A stretch of DNA of 64,000 bases from Rhabdophis nuchalis (GCA_039707465.1 CM077644.1:222458462-222522461), one strand, 5' to 3'; numbered from the stretch's first letter, positions 22,042 to 33,655 are shown. A program made the numbers and translations. Notes: a model not told the origin generated them from the letters alone.

Positions 22042-22485
22042 CTAAAGCATATGAAGAATGGTTATGGGAACTGGGCACGGCTAGTCTAGTGAAGAGAAGG
22101 ACCAGGAAAGGCATGATAGCAGTGTTCCAATATTTGAGGGGCTGCCACAGAGAGGAGGGGGTCAAGCTATTTTCCAAAGCACCTGAAGGCCAGACAAGGA
22201 AAAATGGATGAAAACTGAACAAGTAGAGATACAACCTAGAAATAAGGAGGAATTTTCTGACAGTGAGAACAATCAACCAATGAAACAGAAGTTGCCTTTG
22301 GAAGTTGTGGGAGCTTCATCACTGCAGGTTTTCAAGAAGAGACTGGACTGCCATTTGTCAGAAATGGTGTAGGGTCTCCTGCTTGGGCAGGAGGTTGGAC
22401 TAAATGACCTACAAGTTCCCTTCCAACTCTGTTAATCTCTCTAGATCTGTCCGTCTGTCTCGTTCAGTTTTAAAAGTTTCTTTGT
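22042..22485 (+). mobile_element. CR1 3' end with the same unusual tail as 8163-8790
   Basis: It starts in the VQRRATK/MIAVFQYLRG region and runs through AGGTTGGACTAAATGACCTAC to the CR1 end. It continues into TAATCTCTCTAGATCTGTC, CCGTCTGTCTC, GTTCAGTTTTAAAAGTTT. The extension is shared with 8163-8220. The reading frame is broken. Confidence 0.85.
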
Positions 22486-22676
22486 GAAATAACTATGAAA
22501 TTCTATGAGGCATGAAGATTTTGGACGTGGATCAAGCTTTTGAAATAAGCTCCCGGCTCGCAACAGGCCTTAAACTGGATAGCCTCTGAAATCCAAATCA
22601 ATAAATATCAGAATCTGATTTTGTGGCCAGGCCATATAATGTTTTGTATGTTGTTTTGTAACATCATACAAAACAA

Positions 22677-23290
22677 AATATGAGCCAGCAGTGTGCAGCA
22701 GCTGCCAAAAAAGCCAACACAGTTCTAGGCTGCATAAACAGAGGGATAGAATCAAGATCACATGAAGTGTTAATAGCACTTTATAATGCCTTGGTAAGGC
22801 CACACTTGGAATACTGCATTCAGTTTTGGTCGCCATGATGTAGAAAAGATGTGGAGACACTAGAAAGAGTGCAGAGAAGAGCAACAAAGAGGATTAGGGG
22901 ACTGGAGGCTAAAACATATGAAGGATGGTTGCAGGAACTGGGTATGTCTAGTTTAATAAAAAGAAGGACTAGGGGAGACATGATAGCAGTATTTCAATAT
23001 CTCAGGGGCTGCCACAAAGAAGAGGAAGTCAAGCTATTCTCCAAAGCACCTGAGGGCAGACAAGAAGCAATGGGTGGAAACTAATCAAGGAGAGAAGCAA
23101 CTTAGAACTGAGGAGAAATTTCCTGACAATTAGAACAACTAATCAGTGGAACAACTTGCCTCCAGAAGTTGTGAATGCTCCAATACTTTTTAAGAAGATA
23201 TTAGATAGCCATTTGTCTGAAATGGTGTAGGGTTTCCTGCCTAGGCAGGAGGTTGGACTAGAAGACCTCCAAGGTCCCTTCCAACCTTTC
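22677..23290 (+). mobile_element. CR1 3' end, 5'-truncated
   Basis: It begins ATGAGCCAGCAGTGTGCAGCAG (CR1 RT C-terminal region) and runs to GGTCCCTTCCAACC. It keeps the six-A run in GCTGCCAAAAAAGCC that is seven A in the 38187 copy. A lost G near 23055 breaks the frame. Confidence 0.88.
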
Positions 23291-24025
23291 TAAGGATCAG
23301 CAGGCAGGACAGACTACATGAAAGTAGAAAATCTAGCACATTTCGCAGGTTTAATATTGTCATAACCCAAAGCTGGATGCCAGATGAAAGTAGATAAAAT
23401 ACTGGTAATCTCTTTGAAATGGAAATTTGTATTTTTCTGCCGCCCCCACCCCCCCTCCAAATCATTGCTATGCATTTTATTACTTTAAACTTCAGAAGTA
23501 TCAAGTGACAGTATATTTCCCCTTTATATGTATGCAAGTCATTCAGAATGTTCTCCTCATCTGTGCCTTCCTTTCATTCTTTTGCATACATTTTTAATGA
23601 TGTGACTAATTGATGCTGGGTTCCCATCTTGCCATTTAAGGAAAACAACATGATTCAAATCAAAGGATTTCGGAATTCAGAAGAACCAGATTGTCTTCAA
23701 ATATCATTTATGCTCATCCTAGGATATATTTCATTCTCCAGAAGGATCAAATAGGTCTCCTTATCTTTATCTGATCCTCCTTCAGTAGTTGATCTAAAGT
23801 CCAGTTGGCCCGCCATGACGCTATTTTACTGCATTTTGAGTCAAAAATCCTCATTCATTCTGGCTCTCACCCACATAGGGATGTCACAAATTATATTGCT
23901 TTAGCCATCATAAGCATGATGACAGCAACACCTTCCAAGTTCCACCATTCAAGACTGTCTACCAACTAGATGTCAATAGCCAGCCACTTCGGGTTGCCCA
24001 AAACAGAGATGGCAAGACATCATCA
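23291..24025. other. Unique sequence, no gene seen
   Basis: It contains one C-rich patch (CCGCCCCCACCCCCCCTCC) near 23440-23458. Otherwise featureless to me. Confidence 0.45.
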
Positions 24026-24027
24026 AC

Positions 24028-24557
24028 AAAGATAATGCCACTGTATAGTGCCTTGGTAAGGCCACACTTGGAATACTGCATACAGTTTTGGTCGCCACGA
24101 TGTAGAAAAGACGTGGAGACTCTGGAAAGAGTGCAGAGAAGAGCAACCAAGAGGATTAGGGGACTGGAGACTAAAACATATGAAGAACGGTTGCAGGAAC
24201 TGGGTATGTCTAGTTTGATGAAGAGAAGGACCAGGGGAGACATGATAGCAGTGTTCCAATATCTCAGAGGGTGCCACAAAGAAGAGGGAGTCAAACTATT
24301 CTCCAAGGCACCTGGGGGCAGGACAAGAAGCAATGGGTGGAAACTAATCAAGGAGAGAAGCAACTTAGAACTAAGGAGAAATTTCCTGACAGTGAGAACA
24401 ATTAACCTCTGGAACAGCTTGCCTCCAGAGATTGTGAATGCCCCAACCCTGGAAGTCTTTAAGAAGATGTTAGATAGCCATTTGTCTGAAATGGTATAAG
24501 GTTCCTGCCCACGCAGGGGGTTGGACTAGAAGACCTACAAGGTCCCTTCCAACTCTG
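24028..24557 (+). mobile_element. Young CR1 3' end
   Basis: The frame from 24035 is open for 154 codons to the natural CR1 stop (...KKMLDSHLSEMV). It contains YSALVRPHLEYCIQFW, VQRRATKRIRGLET, MKRRTRGDMIAVFQYL and NLELRRNFLTVRTINLW. Nucleotide identity to 39695-40216 is very high by eye (a few percent difference), so both derive from one recently active subfamily. It is 5'-truncated to about 0.5 kb. Confidence 0.92.
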
Positions 24558-24656
24558 CTATTGTATTGTATTGTATTGTATTGTATTGTATTGTATTGTA
24601 TTGTATTGTATTGTATTGTATTGTATTGTATTGTATTGTATTGTATTGTATTGTAC
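24558..24656. repeat. (TATTG)n microsatellite on a CR1 tail
   Basis: About 19 units of TATTG follow the CR1 end with a single interruption near the right edge. The sister copy at 40217 has only about five. Confidence 0.95.
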
Positions 24657-25136
24657 TGTACAATGGGAATTTCATCAGCATCTGTGTAGGAGACAAACAG
24701 CAGGGATTGATTTAGACATTTCTCTGCTTCTCCATTGACTAGTGGGTTCATTGAGATCACAGGGGAATAAAAGCCTAAGATTCTTACCAGTCAATTGAAT
24801 CTTGGTAGATGAACACTATAACTAGAATTAAATAATAATTTTTGGTTGGTGTTTTCCTCTTGCACAGCAGAAGCGTAGCCAAGATGAATGGAGGGTCAGT
24901 ACAGTTTAAAAAAGAACAGATGAAATAATACTTGGTGAAGGACCAAGTTATCTGCAAAACTGCCTTTCCCCAAGGACATCCTACCATCCTACCAAGTAGG
25001 GTGGGCATGCTCCTAGGCCCTTCTCCTAACAATAACCATTTGACAGTAACTAGAAAAAAGTGCCTTTTCCATAGTAGCCCCTGCCCTATCGAACATTATT
25101 CCTCCTGAAGTTCAGTAAGTCTCTAATCCTCTAAGC

Positions 25137-25271
25137 CAGGGGTCTGCAAAGTTGGCTCTTTGAAGACTGATGGACTTCAACTCCCAGAATTCCCCAGCCA
25201 GCAAAGCTGGCTGGGGAATTCTGGGAGTTGAAGTCCACCAGTCTTCAAAGCGCCAACTTTGCAGACCCCTG
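25137..25271. mobile_element. Foldback MITE, hAT-type, with 8-bp TSD
   Basis: The 135-bp element is almost entirely a palindrome. Its arms begin CAGGGGTCTGCAAAGTTGGC and end in the complement, meeting at a CAGCCAGCAAAGCTGGCTG centre. A perfect TSD CTCTAAGC flanks it at 25129-25136 and 25272-25279. Relatives lie at 34927 and 54368. Confidence 0.9.
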
Positions 25272-25442
25272 CTCTAAGCCTTCCAGAAAGTTTCAAACAC
25301 CTGGGTTTGAAGTTTGTCTTAGCACCAGGTTTTTGTTTTTTAATATACATGTTTAGTTTTAATAGTTCTACTGTGGCTTTTATGTTGTTTTAACTTTTGA
25401 TTGGGAGCTGCCAAGAGTTAGTTATAAAATGGGTGACCATAT

Positions 25443-25692
25443 CAGGGATGGGTTGCGGCAGGCACTACTGCCTGTTCGCTTGTGTGCACACTGTGCACGC
25501 ATGCATAGTGCAAATACAATTGTTCTGTGCATGTGCAGAATCACAAAACAAGATGGCGGGGCCTACAGCCCTGCCTGAAGAACCAGTTCGGGGGCATTGC
25601 ATGCCTGGGTTGCTGCCAGTTCCCGCAATCCAGGCCACTAAATCACTACCAGTTTGGCCGAACCGGACTGAACTGGTAGGAACCCACCACTG
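25443..25692. mobile_element. hAT-type nonautonomous element with perfect TSD
   Basis: 250 bp, termini CAGGGATGGGTTGC and GGAACCCACCACTG, with flanking TSD GACCATAT at 25435-25442 and 25693-25700. It is inserted in the 3' UTR of the L2-type end. Confidence 0.9.
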
Positions 25693-25740
25693 GACCATAT
25701 ATATGTTTTAAATAAATAAATGAAACAATTGGAGGCCATT

Positions 25741-26700
25741 GTGTGACTGTAAGAGAGCATAAAACCCAAGTCTGCATTTTGAAAGTCATTCAGGCAGGCA
25801 GGCAGACCTGAAGCAAGACCCAGAAGGTTCCAGATCTCCCTAGTTCATTCTAGAAGGATTTCCAGGAAGCGCATCTGGATTAAAAATAACTTTGCTATTC
25901 AGCATGAATTCCCTCATGATACGTTCCCCTAGAAGTCAGAGTTTGAACAATCAGGAACCCCAAGAAAAGATTCTACAGTGAAACCATATAATGCTTGCTT
26001 AAGATAAATGCTAGAATATCACGCTCAATCCATGAGAATGTTTTCCAATATGTTTTTTTATCAGACATAATGAGAACTGCTGAGGAAGAAAATCAAGAAA
26101 ATTTTTCTGCACAACAGAAATGAAAAATCAAGTCGGACAATAGTGTCACCCTCGGTTAAGAGCTTTTATAAATTGTATTGCTTTCCAAAGTATTGCCAAA
26201 GAATGGAACTGAGGGAGAAGCAGGATTTAATCTTTGCTGTGCAGGCCCATATTTGTGCCACAGAGAGGGGTAAGGGGTTCCTGCTGTCACTGGAAATGTA
26301 GCCAGACAAGAGAAAGAAGCATGCCTAACAAGGAAAAATATATCTCACTTAAATGCTTTATAATAGGGGTGCATGCAGATAAAGCAAAGCAAACTGCAAG
26401 CAATACAAAAGAGAACTTTCATAAGCAAATCGGTTGGGGACATTCATGCATCTGACATGATGCAAACCCATTAAAAGGCAGATAAAATATTGAAGCTCCA
26501 TCCTAATGCCATTAAAAAAGAGGCAAATTTGGTTTCTTTGAACATGGGTCTCTGATTTCTGGGTATGACAATGAAGATGCTGTCAAACCAAAAGCTTAGA
26601 ATTGCCTTCTCCTATTTCATGGCATTGTACCATATATTAAAAATCTGTCTGGGTATTTATTGAATTACAGGTAGGTTTTTTTTAGATGGATGGATGTGTT
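25741..26700. other. Unique AT-rich sequence
   Basis: No recognised gene. A small (CAGG)n run is present near 25790-25805. Confidence 0.45.
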
Positions 26701-26703
26701 GAA

Positions 26704-26815
26704 TAGTGTAGAGTAGAGTAGAGTAGAGTAGAGTAGAGTAGAGTAGAGTAGAGTAGAGTAGAGTAGAGTAGAATTGAATTGAATTGAATTGAATTGAATT
26801 GAATTGAATTGAATT
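26704..26815. repeat. Compound pentanucleotide array (GTAGA)n(ATTGA)n
   Basis: About 13 units of GTAGA (26707-26771) pass without a break into about nine units of ATTGA (26772-26815), ending at GAATTCTTTATTGG. The repeated Leu/Tyr/Ser and Phe/Asn/Ser frames come from this array. Confidence 0.95.
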
Positions 26816-27045
26816 CTTTATTGGCCAAGTGTGATTGGATATACAAGGAATTTGTCTTTGGTGCATAAGCTCTCAGTGTACACAAAAGAAAAGACAAGAT
26901 ACATTCATTACGAATCATAATGTACAACACTTAATGATAGTCATAGGGTACAAATAAATCATAAGGATGCAAGCAACAAAATTACAGTCATACAGTCATA
27001 AGTGGGAGGAGATGGGTGAGAGGAACAATGAGAAGATTAATAGTA
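26816..27045 (-). mobile_element. Retroposon 3' end with pentanucleotide tail, unclassified
   Basis: The TTCTTTATTGGCCAAGTGTG block and the following text resemble a repeat I know as common in snake genomes, with the microsatellite at its 3' (low-coordinate) end. I cannot name the family and see no coding remnant. Confidence 0.4.
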
Positions 27046-28335
27046 GTAGTAATGCAAACATAGTAAATTGGCTGTACCAGCTCTTATTTTTATTATGTTG
27101 CTTACAGGCTTTAAATTTTATAGTTGGATTGAATTGCTACTATCTTCCGTAAGGCAACTACACATGAACATGGAAGTGACAACTCTTAAAAGTGTGCTTA
27201 AAATAGCAAGGAAATTTGAAATTATCCTGAACAACTCACTACCCTTCCACATCCGCCTTTCCTTCTGGCAAATCTTCCTTCAGAGGCAGATTGGTTTGCT
27301 TTCCTTGTAAATGACTCTGAAAACTTTCCACCTGAGAAATGATGTGCAAACATTTTCAATTCAGAGGCAAACAAGATGCTCAGCCTTCTAATGAAAACTC
27401 TATCCTTCATTTGAAATAAAAAGCATTTCAGTGCACTGGTCAGTAGGATGTAGCAAAGTTTGTTTGTTTGTTTAAAAGATTTATACGGCAATCCATCTAA
27501 TGTATAATAACCCCTGGACAGCGACAAAAAAATAACAACAAAACAGATTACACAACAATGTCTCAAGACATTATTAAAAGAAATACTGATACATGTATTA
27601 TATTTATCAAAACAGAAACTTAGTTCTCTTACTGCACTGAGTTTGAAGACCAAATTCAAGCTTCATTCGTGTAATTAAACAGGAAAAGCTTTGGAAGCTG
27701 ATGGGATTTAGCAAAATTACATTCTTCATAGCTCATTCTTTCCATTAATTAAAAGATCCCATGATTAGCATGGAATAATGTCTGGATATTCTTTTGTATG
27801 TCTGTGGTTGGACTCAAACCAAACTGGAAAAAAAACAATTAGAAAAGAAATATTGCCCACTGATGATTTGTTTCTAAACTTCAGACTAGATGGGATTCAT
27901 TCACCAATCAATTAATTAATCAGCCCTTGCCCTGGGAAATATTAGCAAGCATGAATTAAGCTGCTTAACTACAGCCATGTCAAGCAAGAAGCATTAAGGT
28001 AATAGAAAGAGCTGGAACTGATCAAGTATTATCTGACCCGAATTATTGATCAGGTATTGATCTGTTACACATCAGTTCATCACAAGACAAAGCATAGAAA
28101 TGAGGCACACTTGAAGTCACCTTTTTGCCTTTGGAGTACCAAAACACCAGTTGATATCATTATGTGCTTATCAAATGCTTTCTAGGCTGGGGGCAAGAGA
28201 GGGAGCTATGAAAGGCCATTAATGAGATAAGCAATGGCACAACCTAAACATTTAAGGCATGCGATAATAAAAAAAGGGGAAAAAAAGAAAATGAAAGTAA
28301 CTAATTCTAATTTACCTTAACGCCACTCTAAAGAC
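27046..28335. other. Unique AT-rich sequence
   Basis: No gene or named repeat. The 145-codon minus-strand frame at 27222-27659 lacks any recognisable domain. Confidence 0.45.
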
Positions 28336-28734
28336 CTGGGATGGCAAACCTATGGCACACGTGCCTGAAGTGGCACATGGAGCCATGTTGGCTGGCATGC
28401 ATGGCATCACCCGTTCCTCTTCCGGATTTCTGGTGTGCATGCACATGTGACAATCAGCTGGTGTTCATGCGTGTAGCAGTGCCGGAAACTGGAAAAGCTG
28501 GTCTTCCATTTTCCTGCGTGAGCATGTGTGCCGGCCAGGTGATCGTCGCATGCTCATGCATGCCAGAAACCCAGAGGATTAGCTTGCCAGTGCACATGTG
28601 CATGTTGGAAATCAGAAGTTCATTTTTGGGTGCGCACATGCGCCCTTGGCAGCTTCTCTTCCAGATTGCAACCCAGACGAGCATGTGTGTGCTCCTTTTT
28701 CGACAATTGGTGCCGAAAAGATTTGCCATCACTC
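28336..28734. mobile_element. hAT-type nonautonomous element, decayed TSD
   Basis: The termini CTGGGATGGCAAACC and GATTTGCCATCACTC match the CAGTGATGGC family with point changes. The flanks CTAAAGAC and CTATAGAT agree at 6 of 8 positions. The GC-rich interior has the family's GCATGTGTG-type text. It is probably older than the 30830 copy. Confidence 0.65.
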
Positions 28735-30453
28735 CTATAGATCTTCTTTGTGTCTTTTCATCCTTGCGAACAATTCTTGCATCCATTCACTCTGGTTGAT
28801 TTATTGTCTTTTGCTTGTTCAACTTCTAGTTATCTTTTCTTTGGATTATCTCATCACTTCCAACTAGCCATGATTTACTTGGTCTTCTTCTCAACTCATT
28901 TACTCTTAAAACATACAGTACATGCATACACACATGCACACACATACATACTGATTTCATCCTTGTGCATTTTTTCTATATGGTCAGCCACTAACATACT
29001 TTGTTTGTTCTAATAATTAACCTTTTTATATTCAGTGCACATTCATACAATGCCAATCCATTCTTGACCTATTATCACCCTTTCTAACATCACCACAATT
29101 CCTTACATTTATCTGAATATAAATTAAGTAGGTAGACATACAGTAATTAGTTTTACTATCTCTTTTTGCTCAGTAGAGTATTGTTTCATTTATTCTTAAT
29201 CATGCTTTACTTCCTTTAAGTTTACTTCACGGATCTGCTCAGAGCTGATTGGTCAACACATTTCAACCCAATCTTTGTTTTCATTGTGTGCACGCATATT
29301 TCGTTTTAATACCTGAAGAGTCCCAGTGTGGCAATCGTACAATACTGACTGCAGAGGATTGTAATTGTGCAAGAGTTATTTAAGTACATAGAGATAACTA
29401 TTTGGATGGGGAAACACTAAGTGCTCTATGCATTCTAGAACGTTTGATATTTTGTTATCTGTGCTGGGTTCTCAAAAACTGCAAATTGTCCCCATTCTGC
29501 CAAAGTGGGTAAACATGACTGTGTTGTTGCTAGACCAGAGAAGTGAAATGCCTGAAAAGTTAGTACTGTAGTATCATAAAGAAAATGAAGCACTGAAATG
29601 TGTAGGTCTAATTTAATGAATATTTTTAAAAACATTATTTCAACTTCGAGCTAGAAGAGTTACAACACTGAATGGATTTCTTCTTAGACAAGCATTTACA
29701 AAGATTAAGTACCACAGTATACATTTATTTCTCATACTTTAATTCTATTGAGCTTGCAAGTGAAGAGAAATACAAACAATAAAGAAAAAAAGATTTATGG
29801 CCAGGACATAAATACAGGTTAAATTACACTGTATCCTGAATAAATCCAACATTTAGAAAATCCCTGATACTTTGAAGCATTATTCAACAATTTCAGGTCA
29901 AAGAGTTTCTAAGGTATGTTATAGTGGCCAATAATTTTAAAATATAGAGTGGATGTGACAGCTCTAAGTGACGGATTCAGTACTGGCAATGTGCTGTACT
30001 TGTGTGTAAACTTTAATACTTCTGTAATCTTATTAATGAGCAGAATAAAGCGATAGGACAATGATTCAATAAATCAGTCCCATTGTCCCTTCTGTCTACA
30101 AGAGCCCACAAGGGCTTGTCTTCTGTGTTGCAGTATTATTTCTCTATGTTAGGCTTTTAAACCCCAAAAATAAAATAATTTCATGATCATCCCTACTCCC
30201 TTTCCTACCTCTTTTTAATTTATTATTGGAATGCTAATTAAATTGGGATTATCCCAATCTTTTACTGCCAATATATGCATTGTATACATTTCTTATTAAC
30301 TTGCATAACAGTTTTATTTTTTAAAAAATACATGCCTTTACATTTATGTCCTGATTAATTTTATACTTGCACGAGTTATAGATGGCAAAGTGAGGATCAC
30401 CTTATGCCTGCTGGAAGATTAACAGATTAACAGAGTTGAAGTTGGAAAGGATC
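28735..30453. other. Mostly unique AT-rich sequence
   Basis: 1.7 kb with no gene. CR1-tail text begins at about 30420. Confidence 0.45.
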
Positions 30454-30461
30454 TTGTAGGC

Positions 30462-30778
30462 CAGGGCTCCCCAACCCCCGGTCCACGGATCGGTGATGGT
30501 CTGTGGCTTGATAGAAACCAGGCCACAGGGCCGGAGAGGAGGAGGAGGGAGGAGGGGGCAGCCCCCTGGGCAGAGCGCGTGCCGGGGGCAGGAGAATGCA
30601 GGAGCACCCGCTCACGCTGTTGGGGGCCCTAGAGGAGCGAGTGAGCCGATTCCCCCCTCCACGTGCGCATGCGCCACCTGTTCCCCCTCCCTCCCCCTGC
30701 TCCTCTACGCCAGCCGGTCCATGGAATTTTCTTTAAAATGAAACCGGTCCCTGGTGCAAAAAAGGTTGGGGACCCCTG
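30462..30778. mobile_element. hAT-type element inserted in CR1, perfect TSD
   Basis: 317 bp, termini CAGGGCTCCCCAACC and GGTTGGGGACCCCTG, with perfect TSD TTGTAGGC at 30454-30461 and 30779-30786. The interior is very GC- and CpG-rich (GGAGGAGGAGGGAGGAGGGGGC, GTGCGCATGCGCC), unlike the surrounding DNA. Confidence 0.92.
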
Positions 30779-30829
30779 TTGTAGGCCATCTAGTCCAAAC
30801 CCCCCTCATCCAAGCAGGAGACTCTATAC

Positions 30830-31281
30830 CCGTGATGGCAAACCTATGGCACGGGTGCCACAGGTGGCATGTGGAGCCATATCTGCTGGAGGCGAGCTGT
30901 CATGCGCACGCTGGCTGTTTTTGGCCTTCCAGAGGGCCAGGGGAGGGCATTTTCATCCTCCCCAGGCTTCAGAAAAGCCTCCAGAGCCTGGGGAGGGCAA
31001 AAAACAGGCCCAACAGAACTTCTGGTTGGCCTGTTGGGCCCATTTTTCACCCTCCTCAGGCTCTGGATGCTTTCCTGGACCCTGGGGAGGGTGAAAACAG
31101 CCTCCACTGGACCTTGAGAGGAAATACCAAGCTCAGCTTGGAGGTGGGTAGTGCAGCACATGTGGGGGGATTGTGCACACATGCACATGGGGGGAGGACG
31201 CTTTGCATTATAGGTGCCGTCACGTGTGCATGGTACCATGTGCACACCCTTGCATAACAACAAAAAGGTTAGCCATCACTG
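30830..31281. mobile_element. hAT-type element inserted in CR1, perfect TSD
   Basis: 452 bp, termini CCGTGATGGCAAACC and GGTTAGCCATCACTG, with perfect TSD CTCTATAC at 30822-30829 and 31282-31289. The interior has the palindromic 'CTCCCCAGGCTTCAGAAAAGC / CCTGGGGAGGG' module shared with several other hAT copies here. Confidence 0.92.
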
Positions 31282-31799
31282 CTCTATACCATTTCTGACA
31301 GATGGCAAGCAGTCTCTTTTTGAAAGCTTCCAGTGATGAAGCTCTCACAACTTCTGAAGGCAAGCTGTTCCATTGGTTGATTGTTCTCACTGTCAGAAAG
31401 TTCCTCCTTATTTCTAGGTTGAATCTCTCCTTGATCAGTTTCCATCCTTTATTCTTTATCTGGCCTTCAGGTGCTTTGGAAAGTAGCTTGACCCCCTCCT
31501 CTTTGTGGCAGCCACTCAAATATTAGAACACTGCTATCATGTCTGCCCTGGTCCTTCTTTTCACATGTCCAATTCCTGTAATCATTTTCATATGTTTTAG
31601 CCTACAGTCCCCTAATCTTTGTTGCTATTCTCTGCACTTTTTCTAGAATCTCAACATCTTTTTTATACTGTGTTGACCAAAACTGGAGGCAGTATTTTAA
31701 GTGTGGTCTTACTAAGGCTTTATAGTGTGGTATTAATACCTCACTTGATCTTGATTGCATCTGTTGATTGCACCTTGATGGCATCTGTTAATGGAGTTT

Positions 31800-32235
31800 A
31801 GGATTGCCACCCAATGCTATCTCCAAACTTGTTAATTGAGGATGAGTAAAAAAGAAAAGAAAACCGAGATGGCAGCCACAACTTCAAGAGAAAAACATAT
31901 CCTTTTTATGTGCAGCTGCCTTACTGGTTTTTTTTAATCCGTGTTCTGGCCCATCAGAAGAGCCCTGGTTGATGGTATAGAATGGATCTTACCTCATCAC
32001 ATCCTCAGGTACACCACAGCTTTTGCATTACTGGAACATCCAGAGCTTGCTGAAAGAATGATACCGTGAAAAGATTAGACATTTGTTTCCACTTTCTTAT
32101 GTCCAGGGATTACTGTATGGGGATTGCGTTTGCTCTTGGGATATTTGGATACCTTGATTCACAGTATTCTTGCAGAAGTTTGAAGACTCCTAGCTAAACC
32201 TGTTTTTCTATGCGGGGGATGTGAATCTCAGACTA
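31800..32235. other. Unique sequence
   Basis: Nothing recognised. Confidence 0.4.
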
Positions 32236-32765
32236 CAAGATGCAGAATGAGAAAGGTGAAACAGGTCTTTCGGGTGTGCTTCAAGGTTCTGACGACCATC
32301 TTTAAAGCGCTCCATGGCTCGGGGCCTAGTTACATGCGAGACCGCCTCCTGCCCCATACATCCCTCAGACCGATACGCTCCCACAGAGAGGGCCTCCTCA
32401 GGGTGCTGTCGGCTGGACAATGCCGACTGGCGACACCCAGGGGAAGAGCCTTCTCTGTGGCGGGACCAGCCCTTTGGAACGACTTATCCCCTGAACTTCG
32501 CACAATTTCTGACCTCCGCCTCTTCCGCAAGTGTCTGAAGACACATCTGTTCCATCTAGCCGGCCTAGCATAACCTCCATTACTGACTTTTAGATAGTTT
32601 TAAATTTGGGGATTTTTAATTCGGTTTTTAGCGCAGGATTTTATTGGAATAAGTTTTTTAAAATTTTATATGTTTTTTGTATGTATTTTAATATTCCTGT
32701 GCGCCGCCCTGGGTCCGCTTGGGGAAGGGCGGGGTATAAATATAATAAAATAAATAAAATAAAAA
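32236..32765 (+). mobile_element. L2-type LINE 3' end
   Basis: The open frame 32247-32573 gives the C-terminus of an L2-type ORF: FKALHGSGPSYMRD, RSHREGLLRVLSAGQCRL, GRAFSVAGPALWNDL and KCLKTHLFHLAGLA-stop. It is followed by a ~170-bp UTR ending CGCCGCCCTGGGTCCGC..GGTATAAATATAATAAAATAAATAAAA. This is the best-preserved of four such ends here (others at 35340, 35636 and 44482). It is 5'-truncated. Confidence 0.85.
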
Positions 32766-32779
32766 GGAATAAATCACCA

Positions 32780-33646
32780 CACGCATCACTCTTTTTTATT
32801 TTTCTCTTTTTGATCTATCTTGCCAAGAATTAATAAATTATTCCTGTCTTTTTAATGCTGTAATGCATCAATGTATTACATAAATACTGTATCTACTCAT
32901 TAATTTAGAGATTTAACAGTCCATTATTCCAGGAAAAAAATTGAATGGCTTACATTACTGGAAGGCAATAACCTAAAGCAGTTTATGCCAAAAGCCATAA
33001 CCAGCAGAGAGGCAAAAGGTTGGGGGGTCATATGCCAGGTCCATTTCTCCAATAGGCAGAGTGGCCACTTTTCATGGATAATAGAAACAATGTTTCAGTA
33101 AATAATATTGTGGGCTCCTGCACTCTGTCCGTCTTGAAACTCTATGTCTTGCCATCAAAGATGGTCTTTGTCTTAGTACCAGCTGTGCCACTAGCAGCCT
33201 TCCTGTCACAGCTGGACCTCAAAAAATATAGTTCAAACATAGAGAAGTGCTATGTGAAAATGGAAAATCTTGCTATCAACCTCTGCTGCAAACATGAGTT
33301 CCTGCTGTGGCTAAAGTGATTGAGGATGGATTGAGCGTGTAGATGATTCCACTATAGCTTGTTGGAATTATTCCAGAAGGGTTACCAACTTTGCTTACCA
33401 GCCAAACTCCAAAGTTTCCTAAGGGGTCTTTTCTGTGGAGTAAGACTCCCTTGCTTTCTTGTGACATGTCTTCACGACCTATAGGTTTTATTTAAAAAAG
33501 CTTATTTAATTTTTTGGTCTAATTTATATAGCTGCTCATCTCACAAGCCAGTCATTTTTAAAACAAGGCAGATACAAGAAAAACCTCCATATTAGGATTT
33601 GGACAAATATGTACTGAATATGCTGCTAAAGACACTTTCATATTTC
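32780..33646. other. Unique sequence
   Basis: No gene recognised. A short frame at 33074-33319 has no family match. Confidence 0.45.
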
Positions 33647-33655
33647 TCTGTAAAG

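Larger units (their letters stand above)
24880..25740 (+). mobile_element. L2-type LINE 3' end carrying two nested elements
   Basis: Decayed L2 C-terminal coding text is visible before the first insertion (CATGCTCCTAGGCCC region; 'AFSIVAPALSNIIPPEVQ'). It continues after 25279, and a 3' UTR ends TGGGAGCTGCCAAGAGT ... TTTTAAATAAATAAATGA. The element is interrupted at 25137-25271 and 25443-25692. Removing both inserts with one TSD copy each would restore a continuous 3' end. The 5' boundary is approximate. Confidence 0.6.
30420..31795 (-). mobile_element. CR1 3' end split by two hAT insertions
   Basis: Minus-strand CR1 is present in three segments: 30420-30461, 30787-30829 and 31290-31795. Removing the inserts and one TSD copy each gives a continuous CR1 3' end (CAGAGTTG..GGATCTTGTAGGCCATCTAGTCC, then AGGAGACTCTATACCATTTCTGAC). 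The remainder encodes decayed GCHKEEGVKLLSKAPEG and WNSLPSEVV segments. It is 5'-truncated. Confidence 0.88.

Noticed and set aside
24558..24656. CRISPR-like array
   Set aside because: It is a pure pentanucleotide tandem repeat without spacers, in a vertebrate genome.
27222..27659. 145-codon minus-strand frame as a gene
   Set aside because: No recognisable domain, no repeat of the frame elsewhere, and AT-rich composition in which a frame of this length can occur by chance.
30462..30778. CpG island promoter
   Set aside because: The CpG-rich block coincides exactly with a hAT element bounded by a target-site duplication, and no transcript start or exon follows.
32247..32573. Small host gene of 108 codons
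   Set aside because: The AFSVAGPALWNDL and KTHLFHLAGLA text is the C-terminus of an L2-type LINE and recurs at 35.9 and 44.8 kb.
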